Source of the DNA: Lachnospiraceae bacterium
GTDB lineage: Bacteria > Bacillota > Clostridia > Lachnospirales > Lachnospiraceae
Direction of reading: 5' to 3'
Assembly (NCBI GenBank): GCA_003447295.1
Contig: DLZQ01000046.1
Location: 18,618-37,168, forward strand
DNA length: 18,551 nucleotides
In this document: positions 1 through 7,457 of the stretch, piece by piece
Position numbering within the stretch: the stretch's first letter is position 1
Layout: each line of letters starts with the position of its first letter
The notes under the pieces: generated by a model
What the model was told of the DNA's origin: nothing
The model's database searches: none
What the model saw: only the letters and a program-made list of their open reading frames with translations
Translations under genes and position numbers: made by a program

Positions 1-96
1 CTAAATGCAGAGAAAAACTTGCACCCGGCAGATTGCTGTGATACATTGGCTGTAAAAGAAATACAAGAGAGGAAAAGAAAATGGCAGGATATCTGA
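1..96 (+). CDS. C-terminal end of an upstream protein (partial, unidentified)
   Basis: Frame 1 is open from the first base to a TGA at 94-96, encoding a 31-residue tail that ends in a charged, helical-looking stretch (KEIQERKRKWQDI). The other two plus-strand frames are stopped early in this interval, so this is the only frame that could belong to an upstream gene. It would overlap the next start (ATG at 81) by 16 nt, a spacing common for translationally coupled genes. The family cannot be told from 31 residues. The open frame could also be chance, since a 93-nt open stretch is not rare. Confidence 0.4.
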   Translation, partial: LNAEKNLHPADCCDTLAVKEIQERKRKWQDI

Positions 97-308
97 TCAA
101 GGATACCACAAAAGAAGAGCGGGAGCAGATCGTTGCGGAGTCACTGGGATATATGGAAGCAAACTGTGATGGCTGCAGTTCGGGACTGGCGGAAATGTAT
201 CAGGCATACATTGACGGGGAGAAGGAGCTTCGGGACATCAACATGGAATTTCATGCAGGTTATGTATCCGGAGAGGAAGTGCCCGGCCGCAGGTCCTGTC
301 CCATGTAA
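81..308 (+). CDS. Small hypothetical protein with a CxxC motif
   Basis: A 75-residue acidic protein without signal peptide or membrane segment, so probably cytoplasmic. It opens with MAGYLIKDTTKEEREQ, and a CDGC motif sits at residues 29-32, with a third cysteine at residue 73 (RRSCPM end). The cysteines could bind a metal or be redox-active, but no catalytic motif is visible. The start is supported by an AGAGAGG-like ribosome binding site a few bases upstream. I believe similar short proteins with the same N-terminal pattern occur in other Clostridia, but this is recollection and no function is known to me. It lies 92 nt upstream of the GH2-like gene and could be cotranscribed with it. A 94-residue frame overlapping it at 133-417 has no comparable support. 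Confidence 0.75.
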   Translation: MAGYLIKDTTKEEREQIVAESLGYMEANCDGCSSGLAEMYQAYIDGEKELRDINMEFHAGYVSGEEVPGRRSCPM

Positions 309-400
309 TAATAGTGTGTGGGAAAGATGGATTTTCGGCATAAATAAAATGTTATCTGCAAAAACTCTTAGTAACAGAATGCGAAAGGCAGGAAAGAGAA

Positions 401-1426
401 ATGCAGATGAGGGATGATTTTGGAATTACAACAAAACTGGAAAACGGCAAGGCTTATCTGGAATTTGCACTGCCGGAAAAGATAGGGCGTTTGCTGTCCG
501 CATTACAGATTGAGATCTGGGAAGGTGCGGAGGGCGAACGCCTTGTTTTTCATGGAGAATATGCTCCGGAAGAGACGGATTGTATGACGGCGTTGCTGCT
601 GCGGCCGCATCTGTGGGACGGCATGCGGGATCCGTATGTCTATCTGGTGAAGGCGCAGGGGAGATTCGGGGCCGCGGAGTATGGAGAAAAGATGGGTGGC
701 ACAAAGAATGAGGAAGAGTCAGATCCCGCTGAGAATATAACCGAGATAGTAGAAGTGTTCTGGCAGCAGGAACTGGCCATTTATGACGTGCGAGTCGTAG
801 ATAAAAAAGGAATTTTCCTCAATGAAAAAGAATTCTTACCCCATGAGGTAGCATACAGATTTCCTCCGCAGATCAGTGATGCCGGGGCATGGGAGGAGCA
901 TATGAAAGCAGATCTGGAACGATTGGCCCGGATGGGAGTCAATGCGATCCGGTTGGAAGGAACCGGATCCGGGACAGAGGGACAGGATCTCTGCGAAGTG
1001 GGGCCGTTTTACAGTCTGTGCAGAAGAGGTGGATTCCTTACGGGTGACCTGTGGATAAGACCGGAAAATCTTCCGGTGTATCGTGGATTACCCGGAGAAA
1101 CGATGGCAGAAGCACTCCTGGCGGCGGACGGCAGGACACTGACAGAACGATATTACTATTATCAGGCGAAGTGGAGCAGCGAACCGGTGCTCTATCCGGC
1201 ACTTTCCACCCTGCATCGCCAGGAGAATGGACTGCTCTCCCTGACAATATACAGCAATCAGAAAAAAGTGGTGCTCTATGTGGACGGAGTACTTTTTTTA
1301 TTCCAGACGGCCGCATCCGGTGATCCGGAGTTTATTTTTGAGGATATTCCTGTGGCGAAGCTGCCGCTGCATCTGGCGGCGGAGGCAGGAAATTTAAGCA
1401 TTTCTCTGACCGTAACGAGGCTTTAA
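401..1426 (+). CDS. GH2-like protein lacking most of the catalytic barrel (probable pseudoenzyme)
   Basis: This intact 341-residue protein reads as pieces of a glycoside hydrolase family 2 enzyme joined together. Residues 69-84 (HLWDGMRDPYVYLVKA) match the end of the GH2 immunoglobulin-like domain. Residues 136-185 (KGIFLNEKEFLPHEVAYR, then MKADLERLARMGVNAIRLE) match the linker and first barrel strand and helix. FYSLCRRGGFL (203-213) resembles the next barrel segment. Residues 251-297 (YYYYQAKWSSEPVLYP, then IYSNQKKVVLYVDG) match the segment that follows the barrel and the C-terminal Ig-like domain in beta-galactosidases. The remaining barrel strands, which should carry the acid/base Glu (N-E motif) and nucleophile Glu, are absent; GH2 enzymes are usually 600-1000 residues. 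No signal peptide is seen. Start: ATG 401 with AGGAAAG upstream; ATG 407 is an alternative. Catalysis is unlikely; sugar binding or scaffolding is possible. Confidence 0.72.
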   Translation: MQMRDDFGITTKLENGKAYLEFALPEKIGRLLSALQIEIWEGAEGERLVFHGEYAPEETDCMTALLLRPHLWDGMRDPYVYLVKAQGRFGAAEYGEKMGGTKNEEESDPAENITEIVEVFWQQELAIYDVRVVDKKGIFLNEKEFLPHEVAYRFPPQISDAGAWEEHMKADLERLARMGVNAIRLEGTGSGTEGQDLCEVGPFYSLCRRGGFLTGDLWIRPENLPVYRGLPGETMAEALLAADGRTLTERYYYYQAKWSSEPVLYPALSTLHRQENGLLSLTIYSNQKKVVLYVDGVLFLFQTAASGDPEFIFEDIPVAKLPLHLAAEAGNLSISLTVTRL

Positions 1427-1435
1427 GGGTTGTGG

Positions 1436-1490
1436 TTTCACACAATTTTCACAAATGTTTCACCTTTTCATGACATTTGAGACATATACT
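1436..1490 (+). promoter_or_regulatory. Three 11-bp-phased TTTCAC repeats upstream of a -10 element
   Basis: TTTCAC occurs at 1436, 1447 and 1458, exactly 11 bp apart, so all three face the same side of the helix. The units are TTTCACACAAT, TTTCACAAATG and TTTCACCTTTT. A TATACT -10 candidate lies at 1485-1490, with no good -35 hexamer at the expected distance. Such phased direct repeats are typical of OmpR/PhoB-family response regulator sites, and a poor -35 fits an activated promoter. The predicted start (about 1497) falls at the base of the structured leader. The repeats are seen; the regulator and the promoter are inferred. Confidence 0.5.
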
Positions 1491-1497
1491 GATACAA

Positions 1498-1556
1498 GGG
1501 TGTAAAGGTTAACCGCTGTTCATGCTTGCATGATAAAGCGGTTGAATTTTACACCC
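1498..1556 (+). other. Long multi-tier hairpin in the ABC operon leader
   Basis: A 59-nt imperfect palindrome has three nested arms: GGGTGTAAA (1498-1506) with TTTACACCC (1548-1556), AACCGCT (1511-1517) with AGCGGTT (1537-1543), and CATGC (1521-1525) with GCATG (1528-1532) around a TT loop. No T-run follows it, so it is not an ordinary intrinsic terminator. It lies between the predicted promoter and the ABC ATPase gene. It could be an RNA regulatory structure, a transcript-end stabiliser, or part of a dispersed palindromic element. Confidence 0.6.
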
Positions 1557-1576
1557 GTAAAACATGAGGAAGTAGC

Positions 1577-1647
1577 GATTTGCGTAGCAAATCAGCGGAT
1601 TCCGAATGTTTTTAGAATTGCGGGAGCAGCTTGCTGCGAAGCAATTC
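1577..1647. repeat. Paired palindromes resembling a REP/BIME-type intergenic element
   Basis: Two hairpins lie close together: GATTTGC (1577-1583) with GCAAATC (1587-1593) around a 3-nt loop, and GAATTGC (1615-1621) with GCAATTC (1641-1647). The second encloses GCAGC (1626-1630) and GCTGC (1633-1637) around TT. Clustered short palindromes in a non-coding gap are what dispersed REP-like elements look like, but copy number in the genome cannot be seen here. The element would be transcribed as part of the ABC operon leader. Confidence 0.45.
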
Positions 1648-1712
1648 GGGGTATCAGTTCTGGGTACCTGTAGATATCAAGTGGGGGATCACACCATATC
1701 AGGGAGGCAAAT

Positions 1713-2798
1713 ATGATAGAAGTAAGCAATCTTACAAAAAAATATGGTGACCATATTGCCGTAGACCATCTCTCTTTCCGTGTGGAAAAGGGACAGATCT
1801 ACGGTTTTCTTGGTCCTAACGGCGCCGGTAAATCCACGACCATGAATATTATCACGGGTTACCTGGCAGCCACGGAGGGCACTGTGACCATCGATGGCAA
1901 AGATGTCCAAAAAGATCCGGAGGAGGCAAAGCGTGCCATCGGTTATCTGCCGGAGCTTCCGCCGCTGTATGTTGACATGACTGTCAGAGAATACCTGGAC
2001 TTCGTGGCAGAACTGAAAAAAGTGCCGAAAAAACAGCGGAAGCAGCAGATTGACGAGGTCATGGAAATGACACAGATCACTGATATGCAGCAGCGCCTGA
2101 TCAAGAATCTGTCAAAAGGTTACAGGCAGAGAGTCGGACTGGCGCAGGCAATCCTTGGTTACCCTGAGGTCATCATTCTGGATGAGCCCACGGTAGGTTT
2201 GGATCCGAAACAGATCATCGAGATCCGTGATCTGATCCGCAAGCTGGGGGAGAATCATACCGTGATCCTTAGCTCCCATATTCTGTCGGAGGTCAGCGCA
2301 GTCTGCGACCATATTATGATCATAGCCCACGGTAAGCTGGTAGCCAGCGATTCTCCGGAGAATCTGCAGAAGCTTATGAGTGGTTCCATGGAACTGAACC
2401 TGGAAGTAAAGGGAAGCGCCGCTGCGGTGAAGAGTGCATTGCAGGAGATCTCACAGATCGACCGGATCGAAGAAAATACCGAGGCTTCCAAAGATATTGC
2501 AAAATTGAAAGTGATCTCCAAAGAGAATGCCGACATCAGAGAGCAGGTATTCTATGCACTGGCAGAAGCAAAGCTGCCCATTTTAGAGATGACCCATGCG
2601 GAGAAGTCTCTGGAAGACATCTTCCTGGAACTGACCGAGGATGTGGCACCCACACAGCCGGAGAAGCACAAACTATTCTCAAAAAGAAAAAAGCCGGAAA
2701 TGTCAGATGCTGCCGCACAGCAGACAGAAGCTTCGGAAGAGGAAGCACAGCCCGGAGAAGAGAAAAAAGAAACTGTAATTACAAAGGAGGCGGAATAA
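1713..2798 (+). CDS. ABC transporter ATP-binding protein, GldA/NatA-like
   Basis: This 361-residue ATPase would power the membrane protein encoded immediately downstream. Visible motifs are Walker A GPNGAGKST (34-42), the GYLPELPPLY Q-loop region (78-86), signature LSKGYRQ (133-139), Walker B VIILDEPT (153-160) and the H-loop histidine in SSHILSE (189). After the about 220-residue core there is a regulatory extension, then a Lys/Glu/Ala-rich hydrophilic tail from about residue 310 that is longer than usual for the family. Start: ATG 1713 with GGGAGG at 1702-1707. The stop is separated from the next ATG by one base, so the two are coupled. The combination with the next two genes matches the GldA / GldFG / DUF4340 arrangement seen in many Clostridia and Bacteroidota. 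The exported or regulated substrate is unknown; gliding itself is not implied. Confidence 0.9.
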   Translation: MIEVSNLTKKYGDHIAVDHLSFRVEKGQIYGFLGPNGAGKSTTMNIITGYLAATEGTVTIDGKDVQKDPEEAKRAIGYLPELPPLYVDMTVREYLDFVAELKKVPKKQRKQQIDEVMEMTQITDMQQRLIKNLSKGYRQRVGLAQAILGYPEVIILDEPTVGLDPKQIIEIRDLIRKLGENHTVILSSHILSEVSAVCDHIMIIAHGKLVASDSPENLQKLMSGSMELNLEVKGSAAAVKSALQEISQIDRIEENTEASKDIAKLKVISKENADIREQVFYALAEAKLPILEMTHAEKSLEDIFLELTEDVAPTQPEKHKLFSKRKKPEMSDAAAQQTEASEEEAQPGEEKKETVITKEAE

Positions 2799-2799
2799 T

Positions 2800-4938
2800 A
2801 TGTCAGCCATTTATAAGAGAGAATTGAAATCCTATTTCCGTTCCTTTATCGGATTTTTATTTATTGCAGTCACCCTGTTTTTCCTGGGACTGTATTTCAG
2901 TGTTTATAACCTGATGAACGGATATCCTTATTTTGCGTATGTGGTATCCAGCGTTACCTTTCTATTCATGCTGACCGTGCCGATCCTGACCATGCGTATT
3001 CTGGCGGAGGAAAAGCGGAGCAAGACGGATCAGCTGATCCTGACGGCACCGGTGTCCGTAGGCGGCATCGTTATGGGAAAATTCCTGGCGCTGTTAACTA
3101 TATTTGCCATTCCCGTAGCGATCATCTGCTTTTACCCGCTGATCATGGCGCAGTACGGCAGTGTTCCCATGGGAGAGGCTTACCTGTCGATCCTGGCATA
3201 TTTCCTCTTCGGGATGACCGCCATTGCTATCGGTCTGTTCCTGTCTTCCGTGACAGAGAGCCAGGTCATCGCAGCAGTACTTACTTTTTTAGTATTGTTC
3301 CTGGGATATATGATGGATTCCATCTGCTCCATTATTTCCAGTACCGGCAATCTGTTGACAAAGCTGCTTCGTTGCTTTGACCTTTACACACCGTTTTCCA
3401 ACCTGTTAAACGGCACATTGGATGTATCTTCTATCGTATATTATGCATCCGTTACAGCACTGGTTCTGTTCCTGACAGTACAATCCATTCAGAAACGCCG
3501 TTACAGCATGTCCGTGAAGAACTTAAGCTTCAGTGCTTACAGTACCGGTATGATCGCCGTAGCGGTAGCGCTGGTAGTAGTCGTTAATATTATCATGGGC
3601 GAGATGCCATCTAGCTGGACAGCAATCGACATGACCAGCCAGAAGCTGTATTCCCTGACAGATCAGACCATCGACTATGTGAAAAATATGCAGGAAGATG
3701 TAACCATTTATGTATTGGTAAATAAGGACAGTCAGGACTCTACCTTAGGACAGACACTGCAGAGATATGATGATCTGTCGGATCACATCACTGTGGAATA
3801 TGTGGATCCCACCGTTAACCCGATGTTCTATACCCAGTACACCACCGGCAACATCAGCACGAACAGCCTGATCGTGGTCAGCGACAAGCGCAGCAAGGTC
3901 ATTGATTACAACGATGTCTATGAGTCTTCCTATGATTTTGACTATTCGACGTACAGTTATAACACCACGACCACCGGTTATGATGGCGAAGGACAGATCA
4001 CCAGTGCGCTGGATTATGTGTTAAATGATGATATGCCCAAGGTATATATGACAACAGGACATAATGAACTGAGTTTAAGCAACACTTTTACATCCGCACT
4101 GAACAAGGAAAATGTGGATTATGAGACCGTGAATCTGATGGATCTGGATGCTATCCCCGATGATGCAGCCTGTCTGTTCATCAACGGCGCTACTAGTGAT
4201 TTCTCTTCCGATGACAAGGATAAGGTGATCGACTATCTGGATAACGGTGGAAAAGTCATCCTGGTAACCGGTTATACCGATGAGGAGACACCCAATATAG
4301 ATGCTATCTTAAGCTACATGAATCTGAGCATTGCCAAAGGACTGGTAGTGGAGAATGATTCCAACGGCTATTACAGAAGTCCTTATTATATCCTGCCGAC
4401 ACAGAGCTCTGACAGCTATACCTCAGGCACCTACGGAAAATATCTGTTCCTGCCGTATTCTCAGGGCATCATCGTTCCGGAGGAAGTAAGTACCGATGAG
4501 ACAGCTACCGGCGATATTACCTATGATGTATTCCTGAGCACCTCCGACAGCTCTTTTGCAAAACAGGATGTCAACAATACACAGGATTTTTCACAGGGTG
4601 AAAATGATGTGAATGGTCCCTTCGCATTAGGTGTTGAGGCAGTAAAGACTTTGGATGATGGGGATGCGACACTGGTTGTGTACGGTTGCGAGCAGCTGTT
4701 CACGGATGATGCAAATTCTGTCGTCAGCGGTGCGAACCTGACTCTGTTCACCAATACATTCAGTGGAATGGCAGATCATGAGACCTCGGTATCCATTCCG
4801 GTAAAAAGCTATGAGGTCTCTAATCTGGTAGTGGATTCCGCACAGATTCTGCTGCTGGGGCTGCTGGTTACCGTGATCCTTCCCGTCGGTTGTATGATCG
4901 CCGGATTTGTGATCTGGTTCCGCAGACGGAAGAAATAA
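2800..4938 (+). CDS. Fused ABC-2 permease (GldF-like) and GldG-like auxiliary domain
   Basis: This 712-residue membrane protein combines two proteins that are separate in the Bacteroidota Gld system. Residues about 10-235 form an ABC-2-type permease with about six hydrophobic segments; ILTAPVSVGGIVMGKF after the second segment is the typical cytoplasmic loop contacting the ATPase. Another membrane segment at about 248-268 leads into a large extracytoplasmic region (about 270-680). That region begins with DMTSQKLYSLTDQT and continues with a GldG/DUF4350-type alpha/beta fold (PKVYMTTGHNEL, GGKVILVTGYTDEETPN). A final membrane helix at about 684-706 ends in RRRKK inside the cell. Start: ATG 2800 with AAAGGAGG at 2783-2790, inside the end of the ATPase gene. 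It would form the membrane channel for the upstream ATPase. The substrate is unknown. Confidence 0.85.
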   Translation: MSAIYKRELKSYFRSFIGFLFIAVTLFFLGLYFSVYNLMNGYPYFAYVVSSVTFLFMLTVPILTMRILAEEKRSKTDQLILTAPVSVGGIVMGKFLALLTIFAIPVAIICFYPLIMAQYGSVPMGEAYLSILAYFLFGMTAIAIGLFLSSVTESQVIAAVLTFLVLFLGYMMDSICSIISSTGNLLTKLLRCFDLYTPFSNLLNGTLDVSSIVYYASVTALVLFLTVQSIQKRRYSMSVKNLSFSAYSTGMIAVAVALVVVVNIIMGEMPSSWTAIDMTSQKLYSLTDQTIDYVKNMQEDVTIYVLVNKDSQDSTLGQTLQRYDDLSDHITVEYVDPTVNPMFYTQYTTGNISTNSLIVVSDKRSKVIDYNDVYESSYDFDYSTYSYNTTTTGYDGEGQITSALDYVLNDDMPKVYMTTGHNELSLSNTFTSALNKENVDYETVNLMDLDAIPDDAACLFINGATSDFSSDDKDKVIDYLDNGGKVILVTGYTDEETPNIDAILSYMNLSIAKGLVVENDSNGYYRSPYYILPTQSSDSYTSGTYGKYLFLPYSQGIIVPEEVSTDETATGDITYDVFLSTSDSSFAKQDVNNTQDFSQGENDVNGPFALGVEAVKTLDDGDATLVVYGCEQLFTDDANSVVSGANLTLFTNTFSGMADHETSVSIPVKSYEVSNLVVDSAQILLLGLLVTVILPVGCMIAGFVIWFRRRKK

Positions 4939-4960
4939 TGGAAAGGCGTGAGTTATAGAT

Positions 4961-5641
4961 ATGAAAAGGAAACAAAGACAAATGATCGGAATGCTGCTGG
5001 CACTGGTGGTGCTGGCGGCAGTATTCCTGGGCATCCGACAGTATAATAAAAATGCATCGTCTGCGACATCCACCACCGAGGATACACAGGAGACGGTGCT
5101 GGATGTGAACTCCGATGATATTACCAGCTTCCGCTATGTATATGAGGGAGAGACCTATGCCTTTGAAAAAGAGGATGACACATGGTACTACGCGGACGAT
5201 CATTCCCTCAATCTGAACCAGGATCGGATCAAGGCGATGATCCTGAAGGTGGCACCGTTAAAGGCAGAGCAGGTGATTGAGAATGTGACGGACATGTCAC
5301 AGTATGGACTGGCAGATCCGGAGCGTACCATTCAGTATGAGACTGCAGATCGAAGCGTGATCATTAACGTCGGTAATCTGAATTCCATGACCAGCCAGTA
5401 TTACATTGCATTTCCCTCTGAAATGAAAGTGTATGTCGTGACCACCAACGTGGTGACCGGATTCAACTATACACTGGAGGATCTGGTGGAAGAGACTACC
5501 GAAGAAACAGAAAGCACCGAAGCGACGGAGACCACGGAAATGGAAAGCGAGAATTCAGAAGCTGCGACGGAGACAACTGAAACTGTGGAGATTGTGGAAA
5601 TAGGAACTGAAGAGACAATGAGCACAGAAGCTGTGCAATAA
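4961..5641 (+). CDS. DUF4340-type membrane-anchored protein with acidic Glu/Thr tail
   Basis: A 226-residue protein with a short basic N-terminus (MKRKQRQ), one membrane helix (about 8-25) and an extracytoplasmic domain (about 45-175). DDITSFRYVYEGETYAFEKE, DTWYYADDHSLNLNQ and MSQYGLADPERTIQY are the repeating pattern of DUF4340 (the 'YGL..P' signature). Full DUF4340 proteins are usually longer with repeated modules; this one stops after one module. It ends in about 50 residues rich in Glu and Thr (176-226, TEETESTEATETTE), probably a disordered anionic spacer. It lies 22 nt after the GldFG fusion, with GGAAAGG as a ribosome binding site, and is the last gene before a strong terminator. It is probably an accessory subunit of the ABC system; biochemical function is unknown. 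Confidence 0.78.
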   Translation: MKRKQRQMIGMLLALVVLAAVFLGIRQYNKNASSATSTTEDTQETVLDVNSDDITSFRYVYEGETYAFEKEDDTWYYADDHSLNLNQDRIKAMILKVAPLKAEQVIENVTDMSQYGLADPERTIQYETADRSVIINVGNLNSMTSQYYIAFPSEMKVYVVTTNVVTGFNYTLEDLVEETTEETESTEATETTEMESENSEAATETTETVEIVEIGTEETMSTEAVQ

Positions 5642-5653
5642 CTAAACAACAGT

Positions 5654-5694
5654 AAAAAGGACTGTACATTCTGAATAGAGTGTACAGTCTTTTT
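5654..5694. terminator. Bidirectional intrinsic terminator
   Basis: GACTGTACA (5660-5668) pairs with TGTACAGTC (5681-5689) around a 12-nt loop, flanked by AAAAAG on the left and TTTTT on the right. The A/T flanks let it act on both strands. It sits between the convergent ends of the DUF4340 gene (plus) and the sensor kinase gene (minus). Confidence 0.9.
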
Positions 5695-5708
5695 GTTTGT
5701 CTAATGTA

Positions 5709-7457
5709 TCAGGACAAAGTGATGGCGGGAATAGTGATCCAGATGGCAGTGCCAATCAAATATTTGCTTTTAATAGAAAAGGATAACTGATCACCATAGA
5801 GTAGTTCTAAGCGACGAAAGGTATTAATCACACCAATATGTTGATAGTTATCATTTCCGGTATGCAGAGAATTTCGTAGAGCGGTTAATTGTTCGCGGGT
5901 AATACCCTTGCCATTATCAACAATCTGAATATGGATTTCACCGGATTTGAGATAACAACGGATACGTAGTTTTCCATTACCTTCTTTTTCTTTAATGCCA
6001 TGATAAATTGCGTTCTCAATAAACGGTTGAAGTAAAAGCTTCATTACAGAGTACTTATCTAAAGCAGGGTCATAATCCCAGGAGACCTGCAGTTTTTCTT
6101 TATACCGAAACATCTGTATGTTCAAATAACACTTTGTATAATTCAATTCATTACAAAAAAGCACAGTAGAGGTAGGATCAGACAGAGCGTACCGAAGGAT
6201 ATCCGACAGATTTTCTATTAAATTACTGACAACATTCGGAGAATTTGTTAAAGCTATACTTCGCAGATAAATAGTCTCCAGGGTGTTGGACAGAAAATGG
6301 GGATTAATCTGGGACTGGAGCATTGTTAATTCTAATACTTTTGTATGATAGGCTTTTTCGGAGAGCTGCACCTGCAAATAATCGTTTTTAATAAAACTGT
6401 CCACAAGTCCGGTAATAATATAGTTATATTCATCGTTTGAAGAAGAAACGGGTGATACAATTTTCCCATTTTTGGCGGAGTTGATTATTTCAATCATAGA
6501 ATTAATGCCGGCATAATTTTTCTTGGTATAATGGAACGCAAGAACAAAAGACAGCGTGAGAGAAAATATTGCCAGTGCAATAATGAAAATTGACAGATAG
6601 CGTTCTATGAAATGGATATTATAATTAGGTGTAATTGACACATAATGGAAATTCTGATCCGATGAAGACAGATAGAAAACGGTATTTTTATTTTCCGTAA
6701 AGGTACCATGATTTTCTTCTGATTTTATCAGAAGAGGGAAAAGGGAAGACAGCTGTTCAGTAGAAGCGTTGTCTGTGCAGTACAGTAAATCCCAGTTCTC
6801 ATTGAAGATATATAATTTTTGTTCGGGGTATACGGTTAGCTGATCCGCCAATTCCTGCAAATATTTATAATCCAGGTTAATTATAATGATACCGTCATTC
6901 CCCTGCAGGTCAATAGAAAAAGGCTTTTTATAAAACGTAACAGCATTAACATCTTTACGATAAGAACTGAAAAAATTTTGATCAGTCTCTGAAAAAGAAA
7001 CAGCAGAAGAGAACCATGAAGTATCAACAAAGGAATTAATGTCGCTGACACCATTCTGGGAAGCAAGGAAACGCTGATGTTCATTGGGAAAATAGATATA
7101 AACAGAGTCGATATAATCGTTAAAATTTACGGTGGAGTCGAGGATATTGCAATACACAGACAGTTTTACAGCGCTGGCATAACTGATTTTAGGCATTTGG
7201 AGAATTCTATGCAGACTCATAGAGGGATTTGCACTGATGCTGAATATCTGACTGAGAGCATCGGTGTTATTAGTGATCAGTTCCATGTTTTGATTGAGTT
7301 GCTTTAAAGATTTTTTTGCGTTTTCTAATGAGCTGGTTTGAATATATCGGAAAACAATGATATAAGAAAAACATCCCAATAGCAGTGTCGGAATAAAAGA
7401 AATCAATAAAAACATTCGTAAATTACGATAAAACAGTTTTCCGTATTTGTGTAACAT
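5709..7457 (-). CDS. YesM/LytS-type sensor histidine kinase
   Basis: A 582-residue membrane kinase with a helix at about 14-38, an extracytoplasmic sensor region (about 40-283, dCache-like by length and position), a second helix (about 284-309) and a HAMP-like linker. The His_kinase domain follows with phospho-acceptor His387 in QSQINPHFLSNTLETI. The ATPase domain shows the N-box around PFIENAIYHGI (478-488), G1 DNGKGI (514-519) and G2 HIGVINTFRRL (540-550). This architecture belongs to kinases that control sugar transporter operons in Firmicutes. The ATG overlaps the stop of the upstream regulator by one base (TAATG), so the two are translated together. It probably detects a carbohydrate or a loaded binding protein for the divergent transporter; the ligand is not readable. 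The gene is AT-rich compared with genes before 5650. Confidence 0.92.
   Translation of the reverse strand: MLHKYGKLFYRNLRMFLLISFIPTLLLGCFSYIIVFRYIQTSSLENAKKSLKQLNQNMELITNNTDALSQIFSISANPSMSLHRILQMPKISYASAVKLSVYCNILDSTVNFNDYIDSVYIYFPNEHQRFLASQNGVSDINSFVDTSWFSSAVSFSETDQNFFSSYRKDVNAVTFYKKPFSIDLQGNDGIIIINLDYKYLQELADQLTVYPEQKLYIFNENWDLLYCTDNASTEQLSSLFPLLIKSEENHGTFTENKNTVFYLSSSDQNFHYVSITPNYNIHFIERYLSIFIIALAIFSLTLSFVLAFHYTKKNYAGINSMIEIINSAKNGKIVSPVSSSNDEYNYIITGLVDSFIKNDYLQVQLSEKAYHTKVLELTMLQSQINPHFLSNTLETIYLRSIALTNSPNVVSNLIENLSDILRYALSDPTSTVLFCNELNYTKCYLNIQMFRYKEKLQVSWDYDPALDKYSVMKLLLQPFIENAIYHGIKEKEGNGKLRIRCYLKSGEIHIQIVDNGKGITREQLTALRNSLHTGNDNYQHIGVINTFRRLELLYGDQLSFSIKSKYLIGTAIWITIPAITLS

Noticed and set aside
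1498..1712. A known riboswitch or T-box in the ABC operon leader
   Set aside because: No conserved core of a class I know (for example a T-box TGGNACC in the right context) could be recognised, so only a structured leader is reported.
4627..5203. Minus-strand open frames of 149 and 111 codons over the GldG/DUF4340 junction
   Set aside because: They lie opposite well-supported genes of one operon and show no family motifs.
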